From: Hyphomicrobiales bacterium | GTDB taxonomy: Bacteria > Pseudomonadota > Alphaproteobacteria > Rhizobiales > Xanthobacteraceae | DNA: 39,358 nucleotides | Assembly: GCA_003140315.1 (NCBI GenBank) | Contig: PLJS01000222.1 | Location: forward strand, 32,037-71,394 | Direction: 5' to 3' | In this document: positions 17,466-26,434 of the stretch, piece by piece | Position numbering within the stretch: position 1 is the stretch's first letter | How the letters are laid out: each line of letters starts with the position of its first letter | The notes under the pieces: generated by a model | The model's input: only the letters and a program-made list of their open reading frames with translations | Databases searched by the model: none | What the model was told of the DNA's origin: nothing | Translations under genes and position numbers: made by a program

Positions 17466-17785
17466 AGATCGACGTCGCGGACTTTCTGCATGACGGGATC
17501 GTGCCGAAAACGCTCGATCTCCTCGAATACAGCATCAAATTCAGCACCCGAAATATCCGGCCCTGCGTCCATCACGTCCGCGATCGTCGGTTCCCGGCTC
17601 CGGCCGGTGATCTGTCGCAGTGATTTGGTTATGCGTTGAGCCGCCACGCCGCCCGTTCGTAATGCGGCGGCTACCTCGCGCACGAGCTTTGCATCTCGCG
17701 CCGGAACGGTGACCTCGACGCGCTTCATCCCGCGCGCATGCTGGCGTTTACGGTGTGTCTTGACGGCTTTTGTGCGGGCATCCAT
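17462..17785 (-). CDS. Antitoxin of the VapC-like toxin
   Basis: 107 residues: a basic N-terminus (KTHRKRQHARGMKRVEVTVP) with an R-H-R...RG...V.VP layout like the ribbon-helix-helix-like DUF3018/MazE-like antitoxins, a middle helix DAKLVREVAAAL, and an acidic C-terminal tail (EFDAVFEEIERFRHDPVMQ) of the kind that wraps the toxin. The family assignment is tentative, the role is firm by position. The ATG at 17785 lies inside the first operator repeat; a second ATG at 17728 would remove part of the basic region. Confidence 0.82.
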   Translation of the reverse strand: MDARTKAVKTHRKRQHARGMKRVEVTVPARDAKLVREVAAALRTGGVAAQRITKSLRQITGRSREPTIADVMDAGPDISGAEFDAVFEEIERFRHDPVMQKVRDVDL

Positions 17786-17808
17786 TTCCGGAAATGATAT
17801 CCGGAAAT
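17784..17808. promoter_or_regulatory. Tandem 12-bp palindromes at the toxin-antitoxin start (likely operator)
   Basis: ATTTCCGGAAAT (17784-17795, a perfect palindrome) is followed by ATATCCGGAAAT (17797-17808), 13 bp from start to start, so both lie nearly on the same helix face. Antitoxin dimers commonly bind such pairs and repress their own operon. The first copy includes the antitoxin start codon. Confidence 0.65.
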
Positions 17809-17837
17809 GGGCGTGGCGCCAAGTCGCAGGTTGAGGC

Positions 17838-19266
<1,429 letters not shown>

Positions 19267-20199
19267 ATGCGTCTTGATGACGTGCCGGAAAGCGACAACA
19301 TCGAGGATCGCCGGAGCGACGGCCCGGGGCCGGGCGGACCGGGGCTCGGCCTTCCGTTCGGACGCGGCGGGCTCGGCATCGGCACCATCGTGGTGCTCGG
19401 CCTGATCGGCTGGGCGCTCGGTATCGATCCGCGCCTCCTGATCGGCGGCGCCGAGGTCCTCACCGGCAACAATCAGACGATGCAGCAGCAATACACGCCG
19501 CCGTCGACCAGCACGCGCACCGGCGCGCCGAGCGACGACATGGGCAAGTTCGTCGCGCAGGTGCTCAAGACGACGGAGGTCGAGTGGAAGAAGATCTTCG
19601 AGCAGGCCGGCCTGACCTATCGCAATCCGACGCTGGTCATGTTCAACGGCTCGACCCGCGCCGACCAGTGCGGCCAGGCCCAGTCGGCGATGGGCCCGTT
19701 CTATTGCCCGGGCGACCAGAAGGTCTATCTCGACACGTCGTTCTTCCGCGACCTGGAGCAACGCTTCAGGGGATGCCAGGCAGGCTCGCCAAGCTGCAAG
19801 TTCGCGCAGGCCTACGTGATCGCGCATGAGGTCGGGCATCACGTGCAGAACCAGCTCGGCATCCTGCCGAAGGTGCAGGAGCAGCAGCGCGGGATGAGCA
19901 AGACCGAGGCGAACCGCATGCAGGTGAAGGTTGAATTGCAGGCCGACTGCTTCGCCGGCGTATGGGCCAATCACTCGACCGAGGACTGGAAGGATCTGAT
20001 TCAGCCGGGCGACGTGGAAGCCGCGCTGACGACCGCGGCGGCGATCGGCGACGACCGGCTGCAGAAGCAGGCGCAAGGCTACGTGGTGCCGGATTCGTTC
20101 ACCCACGGCTCGTCGGAGCAGCGCCAGCGCTGGTTCAATGCCGGGTTCAAGCAGGGCACGATCGCGGCGTGCAACACGTTCGGCGCGGAGCAACTCTAA
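19267..20199 (+). CDS. YpfJ-family neutral zinc metallopeptidase (PF04228)
   Basis: 310 residues. A short acidic/glycine-proline-rich cytoplasmic N-terminus leads to one transmembrane helix (LGIGTIVVLGLIGWALGI, about 36-53), then an extracytoplasmic peptidase domain. The zinc site is HEVGHH at 187-192 (IAHEVGHHVQ), with the third ligand expected in ELQADCFAGVWA. Surrounding blocks FYCPGDQKVYLDTSFF and RQRWFNAGFKQG are family hallmarks. Four cysteines in the domain (CGQAQSAMGPFYC, CQAGSPSC) suggest disulfides. GGAGGAATCG precedes ATG 19267. Function in cells is not established. Confidence 0.92.
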   Translation: MRLDDVPESDNIEDRRSDGPGPGGPGLGLPFGRGGLGIGTIVVLGLIGWALGIDPRLLIGGAEVLTGNNQTMQQQYTPPSTSTRTGAPSDDMGKFVAQVLKTTEVEWKKIFEQAGLTYRNPTLVMFNGSTRADQCGQAQSAMGPFYCPGDQKVYLDTSFFRDLEQRFRGCQAGSPSCKFAQAYVIAHEVGHHVQNQLGILPKVQEQQRGMSKTEANRMQVKVELQADCFAGVWANHSTEDWKDLIQPGDVEAALTTAAAIGDDRLQKQAQGYVVPDSFTHGSSEQRQRWFNAGFKQGTIAACNTFGAEQL

Positions 20200-20226
20200 T
20201 CCCTCCCCGCTTCGCTGGGAGGGATT
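20198..20226. repeat. GC-rich palindromic intergenic repeat, variant copy
   Basis: Perfect arms AATCCCTCCC and GGGAGGGATT around CGCTTCGCT, beginning at the zinc peptidase stop codon and ending 12 bp before moaB. It resembles the copies at 10247 and 13070 in its CCTCCCC core and GCTT loop. It may act as an attenuator or mRNA stabiliser between the two genes. Confidence 0.7.
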
Positions 20227-20237
20227 GAGAGGTCACT

Positions 20238-20786
20238 ATGCCGGGCATCGACGAGTCCCGCCAATTCATCCCGCTGAAGATCGCGGTGCTGACCGTTTCG
20301 GACACGCGCTCGCTCGATGACGACAAATCGGGCGCGACGCTCACCGAGCGCATCGCCAAGGCCGGGCATGCGGTCGGCGCGCGCGCGATCGTGACCGACG
20401 ACGCCGAGAAAATCCGCGCGCAGGTGAAGGCCTGGATCGCCGATCCGGCCATCGATGTCGTCATCACGACCGGGGGCACCGGCTTCACCGGCCGCGACGT
20501 GACGCCGGAAGCGCTCGAGCCCTTGTTCGAGAAGCGCATGGAAGGCTTCGCGACGCTGTTTCTCATGGTGAGCCACGCCAAGATCGGCACCTCGGCGATC
20601 CAGACGCGCGCGACCGCGGGCGTCGCGGGCGCGACCTACATCTTCTGCCTGCCGGGTTCGCCCGGCGCCTGCCGCGACGCCTGGGACGAGATCCTGCTGC
20701 ATCAGCTCGATTACCGCTATCGCCCCTGCAACTTCGTCGAGATCATGCCGCGGCTCGACGAGCATCTGCGCAGAGCGAAAGCGTAG
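20238..20786 (+). CDS. moaB: Molybdenum cofactor biosynthesis protein MoaB
   Basis: 182-residue cytoplasmic protein of the MoaB/MogA fold, which adenylylates molybdopterin before metal insertion. Signatures are IAVLTVSDTRSLDDDKSGATL, the nucleotide/pterin loop VVITTGGTGFTGRDVTPEAL, IGTSAIQTRATAGVAGATYIFCLPGSPGACRDAWDEIL and the C-terminal CNFVEIMPRL. Length is normal. It lies 38 bp after the zinc peptidase gene with only the palindromic repeat between, so read-through transcription is likely. No other Mo-cofactor genes are in the window. Convergent with the LysE gene, 5 bp apart. Confidence 0.95.
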   Translation: MPGIDESRQFIPLKIAVLTVSDTRSLDDDKSGATLTERIAKAGHAVGARAIVTDDAEKIRAQVKAWIADPAIDVVITTGGTGFTGRDVTPEALEPLFEKRMEGFATLFLMVSHAKIGTSAIQTRATAGVAGATYIFCLPGSPGACRDAWDEILLHQLDYRYRPCNFVEIMPRLDEHLRRAKA

Positions 20787-20791
20787 CGACC

Positions 20792-21394
20792 TCAAGACAT
20801 CAGCGCGATGGCGACCGAAGCCAGAAGCAGGATCGCGAACGTCACATTGACGATGCGATTGCTGCGCGGGTCGCGGAAGAAGCGCGTCAGCGCCGCGCCG
20901 GCGTAGAGCCAGGCGGCGTTCACCGTGACGACGATCGCGAGCAGCACCGCCATTTTCAGTGCGACATCGAGCGCGGTGCGATCGCGCACCAGCACGAAGC
21001 CGGAGAACATCGCCGCCATCGCGGCATAGCCCTTCGGATTGACGAGGGACAACAGGAAGCCCGCGACCAGCGACGGTTCGCGCAGATCGCCGGCATTCTC
21101 CGCAAGCGGCGGCGCGGTCGCGATGCGGTAGGCGAGATAGACGAAGTAGAGCGCGGCCGCGATCACGACGACCGGCGCGACGCCGGGGATCGCCAGCAGG
21201 ACGCCGGTCACGCCGCTCGCCGTTACCGCCATCACGACGACCATGCCGGCGTCGATCCCGGTCATGTAGCCGAGCCCGCGCCGCGGACCGAACGCCGCGC
21301 CCGTGGCGGCCAGGCTGAGCGTCGCCGGGCCGGGACTTCCCGCGAGAGCCAATGCGGCGACCACGAAGCCGGGCAGCACATCGATCGCCGTCAC
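20792..21394 (-). CDS. LysE/RhtB-family amino-acid/metabolite exporter
   Basis: 200-residue inner-membrane exporter with about six hydrophobic helices. The N-terminal family signature is LALAGSPGPATLSLAATGAAFGPRRGLGYMTGI, and the mid-protein motif is FLLSLVNPKGYAAMAAMFSGF. Relatives expel lysine, arginine, homoserine, threonine or related compounds. GTG 21394 overlaps the stop of the MarR-GNAT gene as GTGA, so the two are translated together and the exporter is the second gene of the unit. The exported compound may be the acetylated product or the inducer of the upstream protein; that is inference. Confidence 0.9.
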   Translation of the reverse strand: MTAIDVLPGFVVAALALAGSPGPATLSLAATGAAFGPRRGLGYMTGIDAGMVVVMAVTASGVTGVLLAIPGVAPVVVIAAALYFVYLAYRIATAPPLAENAGDLREPSLVAGFLLSLVNPKGYAAMAAMFSGFVLVRDRTALDVALKMAVLLAIVVTVNAAWLYAGAALTRFFRDPRSNRIVNVTFAILLLASVAIALMS

Positions 21395-22326
21395 AGCGCG
21401 CGCTCCCAGGTCTCGCCGATCAGGTCGACGCCGAAGCCGTGGTGCGGCTCTTGCGCCACAAGGCGGAAACCGGCGCCCTGATAGATGCCGCGTGCCGCCG
21501 TGAGGATGCTCTGCGTCCACAGCGTCATCGACGTATAGCCGGCCCCCTTGGCGAAGCGCAGGCATTCCTCGACCAGGCGCTTGCCGACGCCGAGGCCGCG
21601 CGCTTTTGGGTCGACGATCAGGAGCCGCAGCTTGGCGACCGCATCCGATTTGCGTACGACGAACACCGAGCCGACCGGCTCGCCGTCGATTTCGACGATC
21701 CAGCAGTGCTCGCGGATCATGTCGAAGTTCTCGATGAACTCGGCCGTGATCTTGGCGACCAGCGCCTCAAAATGGATGTTCCAGCCGTATTCCTGCGCGT
21801 AGAGCGCGCCGTGCGCGGACGTGACCCATCCCATGTCGCCCGGCCGATGCGGGCGCAGCACGTAAGGCGGCTTGTCGGCGGGGCCGTCGGCGAGCAGCGC
21901 CTCGACCGCGCCCATGGCGGCGACCAGGCGCTCCTGCTGCGCGCCCGTTAGTTGCCCCAGAAACGTCGCGACCTGATCGCGCGAGCCCTGATCGAGCGGC
22001 GCGAAGGCTTTGCGGCCGCGCGGCGTGAGGCTGATGAGGCTTTGCCGGCCGTCGTCGGGCGCGGGCTTCTTGGCGATCAGGCCGCGTTCGGCGAAGCGCG
22101 CCAACATGCGGCTGAGATAGCCGTTATCGAGGCCGAGCTCGGCCGCGATCTGCGAGGCGGTGAGATGGTCGCGGCACCAGAGCTCGTAGAGCACGCGCGC
22201 CTCGCTCAGCGAGAACGCGCTGTCGAGCAGACCCTCGCGCAAGAGCCCGATCTGGCGCGTGTAGAAGCGGGTGAAGCGGCGCACCACGGCGATGCGGTGT
22301 TCCAGATCAGCGGACGACGCGGGCAC
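21391..22326 (-). CDS. MarR-type HTH / GNAT acetyltransferase fusion protein
   Basis: 311 residues. The N-terminal half (about 1-140) is a MarR winged helix: FSLSEARVLYELWCRDHLTASQIAAELGLDNGYLSRMLARFAERGLI, then DDGRQSLISLTPRGRK for the wing. The C-terminal half (about 150-310) is a GNAT domain with IVEIDGEPVGSVFVV, the acetyl-CoA loop LLIVDPKARGLGVGKRLVEECLRFAKGAG and MTLWTQSILTAARGIYQGAGF. GTG 22326 is favoured since GGGAGA lies seven bases upstream; a GTG at 22350 would add eight residues but has no ribosome site and touches the operator. It probably represses its own operon and modifies a small molecule or protein. Confidence 0.88.
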   Translation of the reverse strand: MPASSADLEHRIAVVRRFTRFYTRQIGLLREGLLDSAFSLSEARVLYELWCRDHLTASQIAAELGLDNGYLSRMLARFAERGLIAKKPAPDDGRQSLISLTPRGRKAFAPLDQGSRDQVATFLGQLTGAQQERLVAAMGAVEALLADGPADKPPYVLRPHRPGDMGWVTSAHGALYAQEYGWNIHFEALVAKITAEFIENFDMIREHCWIVEIDGEPVGSVFVVRKSDAVAKLRLLIVDPKARGLGVGKRLVEECLRFAKGAGYTSMTLWTQSILTAARGIYQGAGFRLVAQEPHHGFGVDLIGETWERAL

Positions 22327-22354
22327 GCAGCAGTCTCCCGGGCTCGGCACTAGT

Positions 22355-22377
22355 TAGTTGATATAGTCAATGAACTA
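22355..22377. promoter_or_regulatory. 23-bp imperfect palindrome, probable MarR-type operator
   Basis: Outer arms TAGTT and AACTA are perfect; inner AT and A/T positions are also symmetric (about 16 of 22 paired positions). It sits 29-51 bp upstream of the MarR-GNAT start in an AT-rich island in otherwise GC-rich DNA, as MarR operators do. It overlaps the 3' end of the glycosyltransferase gene. Confidence 0.6.
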
Positions 22378-22959
22378 CTTGCTAAAGTCAAATACCGGCG
22401 GCAGCGCGATCGAGACCGCGGTGTGCAGCGTCACGATGCGGCGCCGGCCGAGCCGCCGCGCGAGGTCGGTTTCGGGATCGCAAGCGCCCGCGCGATGGCC
22501 GCCGATCTCGTCGTAAAGCGTCTTCGGGATCATCAGGCCCTGCTCGGGGCGCGGCGGCGCGCCGACGAGGCGTCGCAGCGGACCGAGCAAATCGCCCGCC
22601 CGCCTGCGCGGCGGGGCGAATACGGCGGCACGGGAGCCCCCGCGTTGCACGCTGTCGTCTGCAAAAGCGATCGTCTCGTCGATCCAACTCGGCTGCGGCA
22701 CGACCCCGGGGACAAGGAACATCAGCCACAGGCCACGCGCGGCACCGGCTGCGCTTTTGAGGCGCGCGCCGAGCGGCTGCGACGACGACACGAACCGGCA
22801 GCCCGCAATGTCGGCGACCTGCGCGGTCGCGTCGTGCGAGCCCGCATCCGCGACGATCACCTCGCGCACCACGCCGGCAGTCGCGCCCGGCACCAGCGCG
22901 GCGAGCGTCGGCACCAGCGTGCGCTCCGAATCAGATGTCGCGATGATGATGCTGAACAT
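22375..22959 (-). CDS. Small glycosyltransferase family 2-like protein
   Basis: 194 residues with the GT-A nucleotide-binding start FSIIIATSDSERTLVPTLAALV and the VREVIVADAGSHDATAQVAD block that carries the first Asp of GT2 enzymes. RLKSAAGAARGLWLMFLVPGVVP corresponds to the acceptor/second Asp region but has no DxD, so activity is uncertain. A later segment (IPKTLYDEIGGHRAGACDPETDLARRLGRR) resembles the GGF...EDxDL part. It is short for GT2, and close relatives occur beside moaB-type genes in alphaproteobacteria as 'glycosyl transferase'. Divergent from the radical SAM gene. Confidence 0.75.
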   Translation of the reverse strand: MFSIIIATSDSERTLVPTLAALVPGATAGVVREVIVADAGSHDATAQVADIAGCRFVSSSQPLGARLKSAAGAARGLWLMFLVPGVVPQPSWIDETIAFADDSVQRGGSRAAVFAPPRRRAGDLLGPLRRLVGAPPRPEQGLMIPKTLYDEIGGHRAGACDPETDLARRLGRRRIVTLHTAVSIALPPVFDFSK

Positions 22960-23081
22960 GCGGCGCCCGCCTGGAACTTGACGCTAGCGAGGGGGAGGCC
23001 GCACCGCAATTGCCGGTAGGCGAAAGGCGCTCAGAATCAGCATCTTGTGTCTGCGCCGCGGTTACTCGCGTCCGATTAAAT

Positions 23082-23096
23082 GTTCTTGTTTTGTTC
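23082..23096. promoter_or_regulatory. LexA (SOS) box GTTC-N7-GTTC
   Basis: GTTC at 23082-23085 and GTTC at 23093-23096 are separated by exactly seven bases (TTGTTTT). This direct repeat is the LexA target of alphaproteobacteria. It ends 25 bp before the radical SAM start codon, a usual place for SOS repression, inside an AT-rich patch. Confidence 0.7.
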
Positions 23097-23121
23097 AGGC
23101 CGTCACACTACCTTCCTGGAC

Positions 23122-24267
23122 ATGGCTCATTCCTCGGTTTTGCGACGCCCGCCGGTGCCAGCGCCCTCCGTGGCGCCGGCGGGCGAATTCCTCGGCACCG
23201 GCGTCGACCGGGAGCGGCGGCGCGGCCGCGGCACGCTTTCCAACGCCTCCGGCCGCTACGAGCCGACCGCCCGCATCGCCTTCGACGACGGCTGGCAGAG
23301 CATCGAGGAATTGCCGGTCTTCGAGACGACCGTGACCGAGGAGAAGGCGCGCAAGATCATCACGCGCAACGATTCCCCCGACATCGGCTTCGACCGCTCG
23401 ATCAATCCCTATCGCGGCTGCGAGCACGGCTGCGTCTACTGCTTCGCGCGCCCGACGCATTCCTACATGGGCCTCTCGGCCGGGCTCGACTTCGAGACGA
23501 AACTGTTCGCCAAGCCCGACGCGCCCGAGTTGCTCGAACGCGAATTGTCCGCGCCGAACTATTCGCCGCGCGTGATCGCGATCGGCACCAACACCGATCC
23601 GTATCAGCCGATCGAGCGCAAATACGAGATCATGCGCGGCATCCTCGAGGTGCTTGACCGCGCCGGGCATCCGGTCGGCATCGTGACGAAATCGGCGCTG
23701 GTCACGCGCGACATCGACATCCTGGCGCGCATGGCGCGGCGCGGCCTGGTCAAGGTCGCGCTCTCGGTCACGAGCCTCGATGGCAAGCTCGCCCGCACCA
23801 TGGAGCCGCGCGCCGCGACGCCTGCGCGCCGCATCGAAGCGATCCGCCGCCTATCAGAAGCCGGCATCCCGACGTCGGTGATGGTCGCGCCGGTCGTACC
23901 CGCCATCAACGATGCCGAGATCGAGCGCATTCTGGACGCCGCCTACGCGGCCGGCGCGCGCGAGGCCGGCTACGTACTGCTGCGCCTGCCGCTGGAAGTG
24001 CGCGACCTGTTCCGCGAATGGGTGATGGAGAATTTCCCCGACCGCTATCGCCACGTGTTCAAGCTGATCCGCGACATGCGCGGCGGCAAGGACTACGACG
24101 CCAAGTGGGGCGAGCGCATGATCGGCTCCGGGCCGATCGCCTGGATGATCGGCCGCCGCTTCGAGGCCGCCTGCGAACGCCTCGGCCTGAACCGGCGCAA
24201 GCTCAAGCTCACCACCGAGCACTTCGCGCCGACCAAAAAGCGCCCGCAGCAATTGACCTTGTTCTGA
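23122..24267 (+). CDS. PA0069-family (SplB-like) radical SAM protein
   Basis: 381-residue radical SAM enzyme of COG1533, related to spore photoproduct lyase. The iron-sulfur cysteines are in YRGCEHGCVYCFARPTHSY (CxxxCxxC). TIM-barrel parts include SPRVIAIGTNTDPYQPIERKY and LVKVALSVTSLD, then the AdoMet-contact PRAATPARRIEAIRRLSEAGI. The C-terminus (RLGLNRRKLKLTTEHF) is basic. The reaction of this subgroup is unknown, but the LexA box in its promoter suggests a DNA-damage role. ATG 23122 is chosen as it follows the box; an upstream in-frame start at 23080 would place the box inside the gene. Confidence 0.9.
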   Translation: MAHSSVLRRPPVPAPSVAPAGEFLGTGVDRERRRGRGTLSNASGRYEPTARIAFDDGWQSIEELPVFETTVTEEKARKIITRNDSPDIGFDRSINPYRGCEHGCVYCFARPTHSYMGLSAGLDFETKLFAKPDAPELLERELSAPNYSPRVIAIGTNTDPYQPIERKYEIMRGILEVLDRAGHPVGIVTKSALVTRDIDILARMARRGLVKVALSVTSLDGKLARTMEPRAATPARRIEAIRRLSEAGIPTSVMVAPVVPAINDAEIERILDAAYAAGAREAGYVLLRLPLEVRDLFREWVMENFPDRYRHVFKLIRDMRGGKDYDAKWGERMIGSGPIAWMIGRRFEAACERLGLNRRKLKLTTEHFAPTKKRPQQLTLF

Positions 24268-24276
24268 TGGACTTCG

Positions 24277-24714
24277 ATGGACCGATCGCGCCTGAACGTC
24301 GTGACGCTTGGCGTCACGGATTTCGCCCGTAGCGTTCGCTTCTATGAAGCGTTGGGTTTTGAACGCCGTTTGAAGGCGACCGGCGATCAGATCGCGTTCT
24401 TCGACGCCGGTGGCATGGTGCTCGCGCTGTTTCGCTAGGACATGCTGGCCGAGGATGCGCAGTTGCCTGTCCAGCCGCGGCCCACGGGATTTCGCGGGAC
24501 CACGCTGGCGCAGATGTGCCGCACCGATGCGGAAGTCGACTCCCGGATGGCGAAGGCGATCGCTGCCGGCGCGACCACGCTCAAGAAGGCTCAGCCGACC
24601 TCGTTTGGCGGCTATTCGGGCTATTTCGCCGACCCCGATGGACATGCGTGGGAGGCCGTGCGCGCGCCGGGCTTCATGTTCACTGAGGATGGGCGCGTAA
24701 CGTTGCCGGATTGA
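24277..24714 (+). pseudogene. VOC/glyoxalase-family gene interrupted by in-frame amber codon
   Basis: Reads MDRSRLNVVTLGVTDFARSV, then YEALGFERR and FFDAGGMVLALFR, a normal VOC N-terminus; TAG at 24436-24438 then interrupts, and the same frame continues DMLAEDAQLP to the typical VOC ending SGYFADPDGHAWEAV and a stop at 24714. Total length without the stop would be 145 residues, as for complete single-domain VOC proteins. The lesion is one nonsense codon, with no frameshift. The part after TAG could be made from ATG 24442. It begins 10 bp after the radical SAM stop, so it was probably cotranscribed. Confidence 0.75.
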
Positions 24715-24773
24715 GCCGAATGGGCTCCGCCTCTACAAGGGACGTGCGAACAATCCCAGGGGGGGCGCCGTCC

Positions 24774-25523
24774 ATGGATCTCAAAAACGCTGTCGCGGTC
24801 GTCACGGGTGGCAATGGCGGGCTTGGGCAACGGATTTGCCACGCGCTCGCGGCCGCCGGGGCCAATATCGCGGTCGTCTATGCACAGAGCGCCGACGACG
24901 CCGAAAAAGTAGCCGCCGCGATGCTGCAGCACGATGTCGAGGCCGCCACCTTCCAGTGCGATGTGACGCAGCCGGTGCAGATCGCGCGCATGGTCGGCGA
25001 GGTGGTGAAACGTTTCGGGCGGCTCGACATCCTCATCAACGACGCCGCCTACAACAAGTCGATCCCGTTTAGCGATCTCGACGGCCTGACGACCGAGGAA
25101 TGGGCCAAGATCATCGACGTGAACCTCACCGGGCCGATGCACGTCATCAAGGCGGTGGCGCCGGTGATGCAGAAGCAGGGACGCGGCCGCATCGTCAATA
25201 TCGCGTCCATCGCGGGCCTCATCCCGGGCGGCTCATCGATCGCCTATGCGGTCTCGAAGGCCGGCCTCATCCATCTGACGCGCTGCATGTCGGTCGCGCT
25301 CGCGCCCGACGTTCTGGTCAATTGCGTCGCGCCCGGCCTGCTGGAGGGCACGCGCGCCACCGCGAACCTGTCGAACGCGCAGATCGAACGCTCCGCGAGC
25401 GGGTCGCTGCTCAAGCGCGCCGCCGACAAGGACGACGTCGCCGACCAGGTCGTCACCATGTGCCGCACCGAGACGATGACCGGCCAGACCGTCGCGATCG
25501 ATTCCGGCAGGGTTTTCCACTAG
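24774..25523 (+). CDS. Short-chain dehydrogenase/reductase (FabG-like)
   Basis: 249-residue NAD(P)-dependent oxidoreductase of the classical SDR family. The cofactor motif is AVVTGGNGGLGQRI (TGxxxGxG) at about residues 8-22, the NNAG-like motif appears as LINDAAYN, the catalytic Ser is in IVNIASIAG, and the YxxxK dyad in YAVSKAGLIHL. The closing VNCVAPGLLEGTRA and GQTVAIDSGR are standard. ATG 24774 follows an A-G7 run (a usable ribosome site); an earlier frame start at 24711 adds an unconserved tail. The N-terminus of the NNAG motif (NDAAY instead of NNAG) is unusual. Substrate unknown. Confidence 0.9.
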   Translation: MDLKNAVAVVTGGNGGLGQRICHALAAAGANIAVVYAQSADDAEKVAAAMLQHDVEAATFQCDVTQPVQIARMVGEVVKRFGRLDILINDAAYNKSIPFSDLDGLTTEEWAKIIDVNLTGPMHVIKAVAPVMQKQGRGRIVNIASIAGLIPGGSSIAYAVSKAGLIHLTRCMSVALAPDVLVNCVAPGLLEGTRATANLSNAQIERSASGSLLKRAADKDDVADQVVTMCRTETMTGQTVAIDSGRVFH

Positions 25524-25550
25524 ACAATGATCTGATCGATCATTGTCTAG
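25520..25550. terminator. Perfect 13-bp-arm hairpin at the SDR stop codon
   Basis: Arms CTAGACAATGATC and GATCATTGTCTAG with a 5-nt loop TGATC; the SDR stop TAG lies inside the first arm. A T-rich stretch (ATTCTTGTTT) follows. The stem is AT-rich, so termination would be moderate, but a stop codon folded into such a stem is not random. It is directly followed by the 49-bp palindromic repeat. Confidence 0.5.
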
Positions 25551-25560
25551 ATTCTTGTTT

Positions 25561-25609
25561 GTGCATGATCTTTTCCGAAAACCGGTGCCCACTTTTCAGG
25601 ATCATGCAC
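25561..25609. repeat. 49-bp palindromic intergenic repeat, copy A
   Basis: Terminal arms GTGCATGATC and GATCATGCAC enclose the conserved core CCGAAAACCGGTGCCCACTT. The same core occurs at 27953-28001 and, in reverse and truncated, at 35375-35402. This element type is familiar from Rhizobiales intergenic regions. Confidence 0.8.
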
Positions 25610-25672
25610 GAGACCCACAGGTCGTAACTTCCGGAATTGAGTTCCCCGCGCGATCCGCGCAGGATCGCCGCC

Positions 25673-26368
25673 ATGAGTCGCGCCATCGCCCGCCTTCCGC
25701 TCGACGAAGAGCCGATCCGCCCGACCTTCACGCGTGAGCGGCGCGCGATGAAGCGCGGCGTGTTCCCGGTGGCGGGCTGCGACGAGGCCGGGCGCGGCCC
25801 GCTCGCGGGCCCGGTGGTCGCCGCCGCCGTGATCCTCGATCCCAAGCGCATCCCGCGCGGCCTCAACGACTCCAAGAAGCTCACCTTCGAGGAGCGCGAG
25901 AAGCTCTACCTGAAGATTTGCGCGACCTCGCAGGTTGCGGTCGCCTTCGGCTCGATCGCGCGCATCGAGCGCGACAACATCCTGCAAGCCTCGCTCTGGG
26001 CGCTCGCCTGCGCCGTGAAGGCGTTGCCGGTGGTACCGCGCCTCGTGTTCGTCGACGGCCGCGACAGGATCGCGATCGACTGCGAGTGCCAAGCCGTGAT
26101 CTCGGGCGACGCGCTGGTGCTGTCGATCGCGGCGGCCTCGATCGTCGCCAAGGTGACGCGCGACCGGCTGATGATCCGGCTCGGCGCGGCGCATCCGGGC
26201 TACGGCTTCGAGCGCCACATGGGTTATTCGGTGCCTGAGCATTTCGCCGCACTCTCCCGGCTCGGCCCCTGCGTGCACCACCGGCGCACGTTCGCGCCGA
26301 TCGCGGCGTTGCTCGGCATCTTGCCGGCCTCGGCCGAAGAGGACGGGGCAGACCAGCTCGCGATGTGA
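25673..26368 (+). CDS. rnhB: Ribonuclease HII
   Basis: 231-residue nuclease that removes ribonucleotides from DNA and cleaves RNA in RNA-DNA hybrids. The start of the fold [20 protein letters not shown] carries Asp37-Glu38 of the DEDD centre, FVDGRD gives the next Asp, and [15 protein letters not shown] the last. NDSKKLT and [13 protein letters not shown] are further type-2 hallmarks. The N-terminal 30 residues are an extension often seen in alphaproteobacteria. AGGAT eight bases before ATG 25673 supports the start. A 105-bp spacer with two palindromes separates it from the SDR gene. Confidence 0.96.
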   Translation: MSRAIARLPLDEEPIRPTFTRERRAMKRGVFPVAGCDEAGRGPLAGPVVAAAVILDPKRIPRGLNDSKKLTFEEREKLYLKICATSQVAVAFGSIARIERDNILQASLWALACAVKALPVVPRLVFVDGRDRIAIDCECQAVISGDALVLSIAAASIVAKVTRDRLMIRLGAAHPGYGFERHMGYSVPEHFAALSRLGPCVHHRRTFAPIAALLGILPASAEEDGADQLAM

Positions 26369-26434
26369 TGCCAGCCGCAGCGCTGATATAGTTCCACCCA
26401 TGTCCGTCCTCTCCCCGCCGCCGACCGCGCGCCG

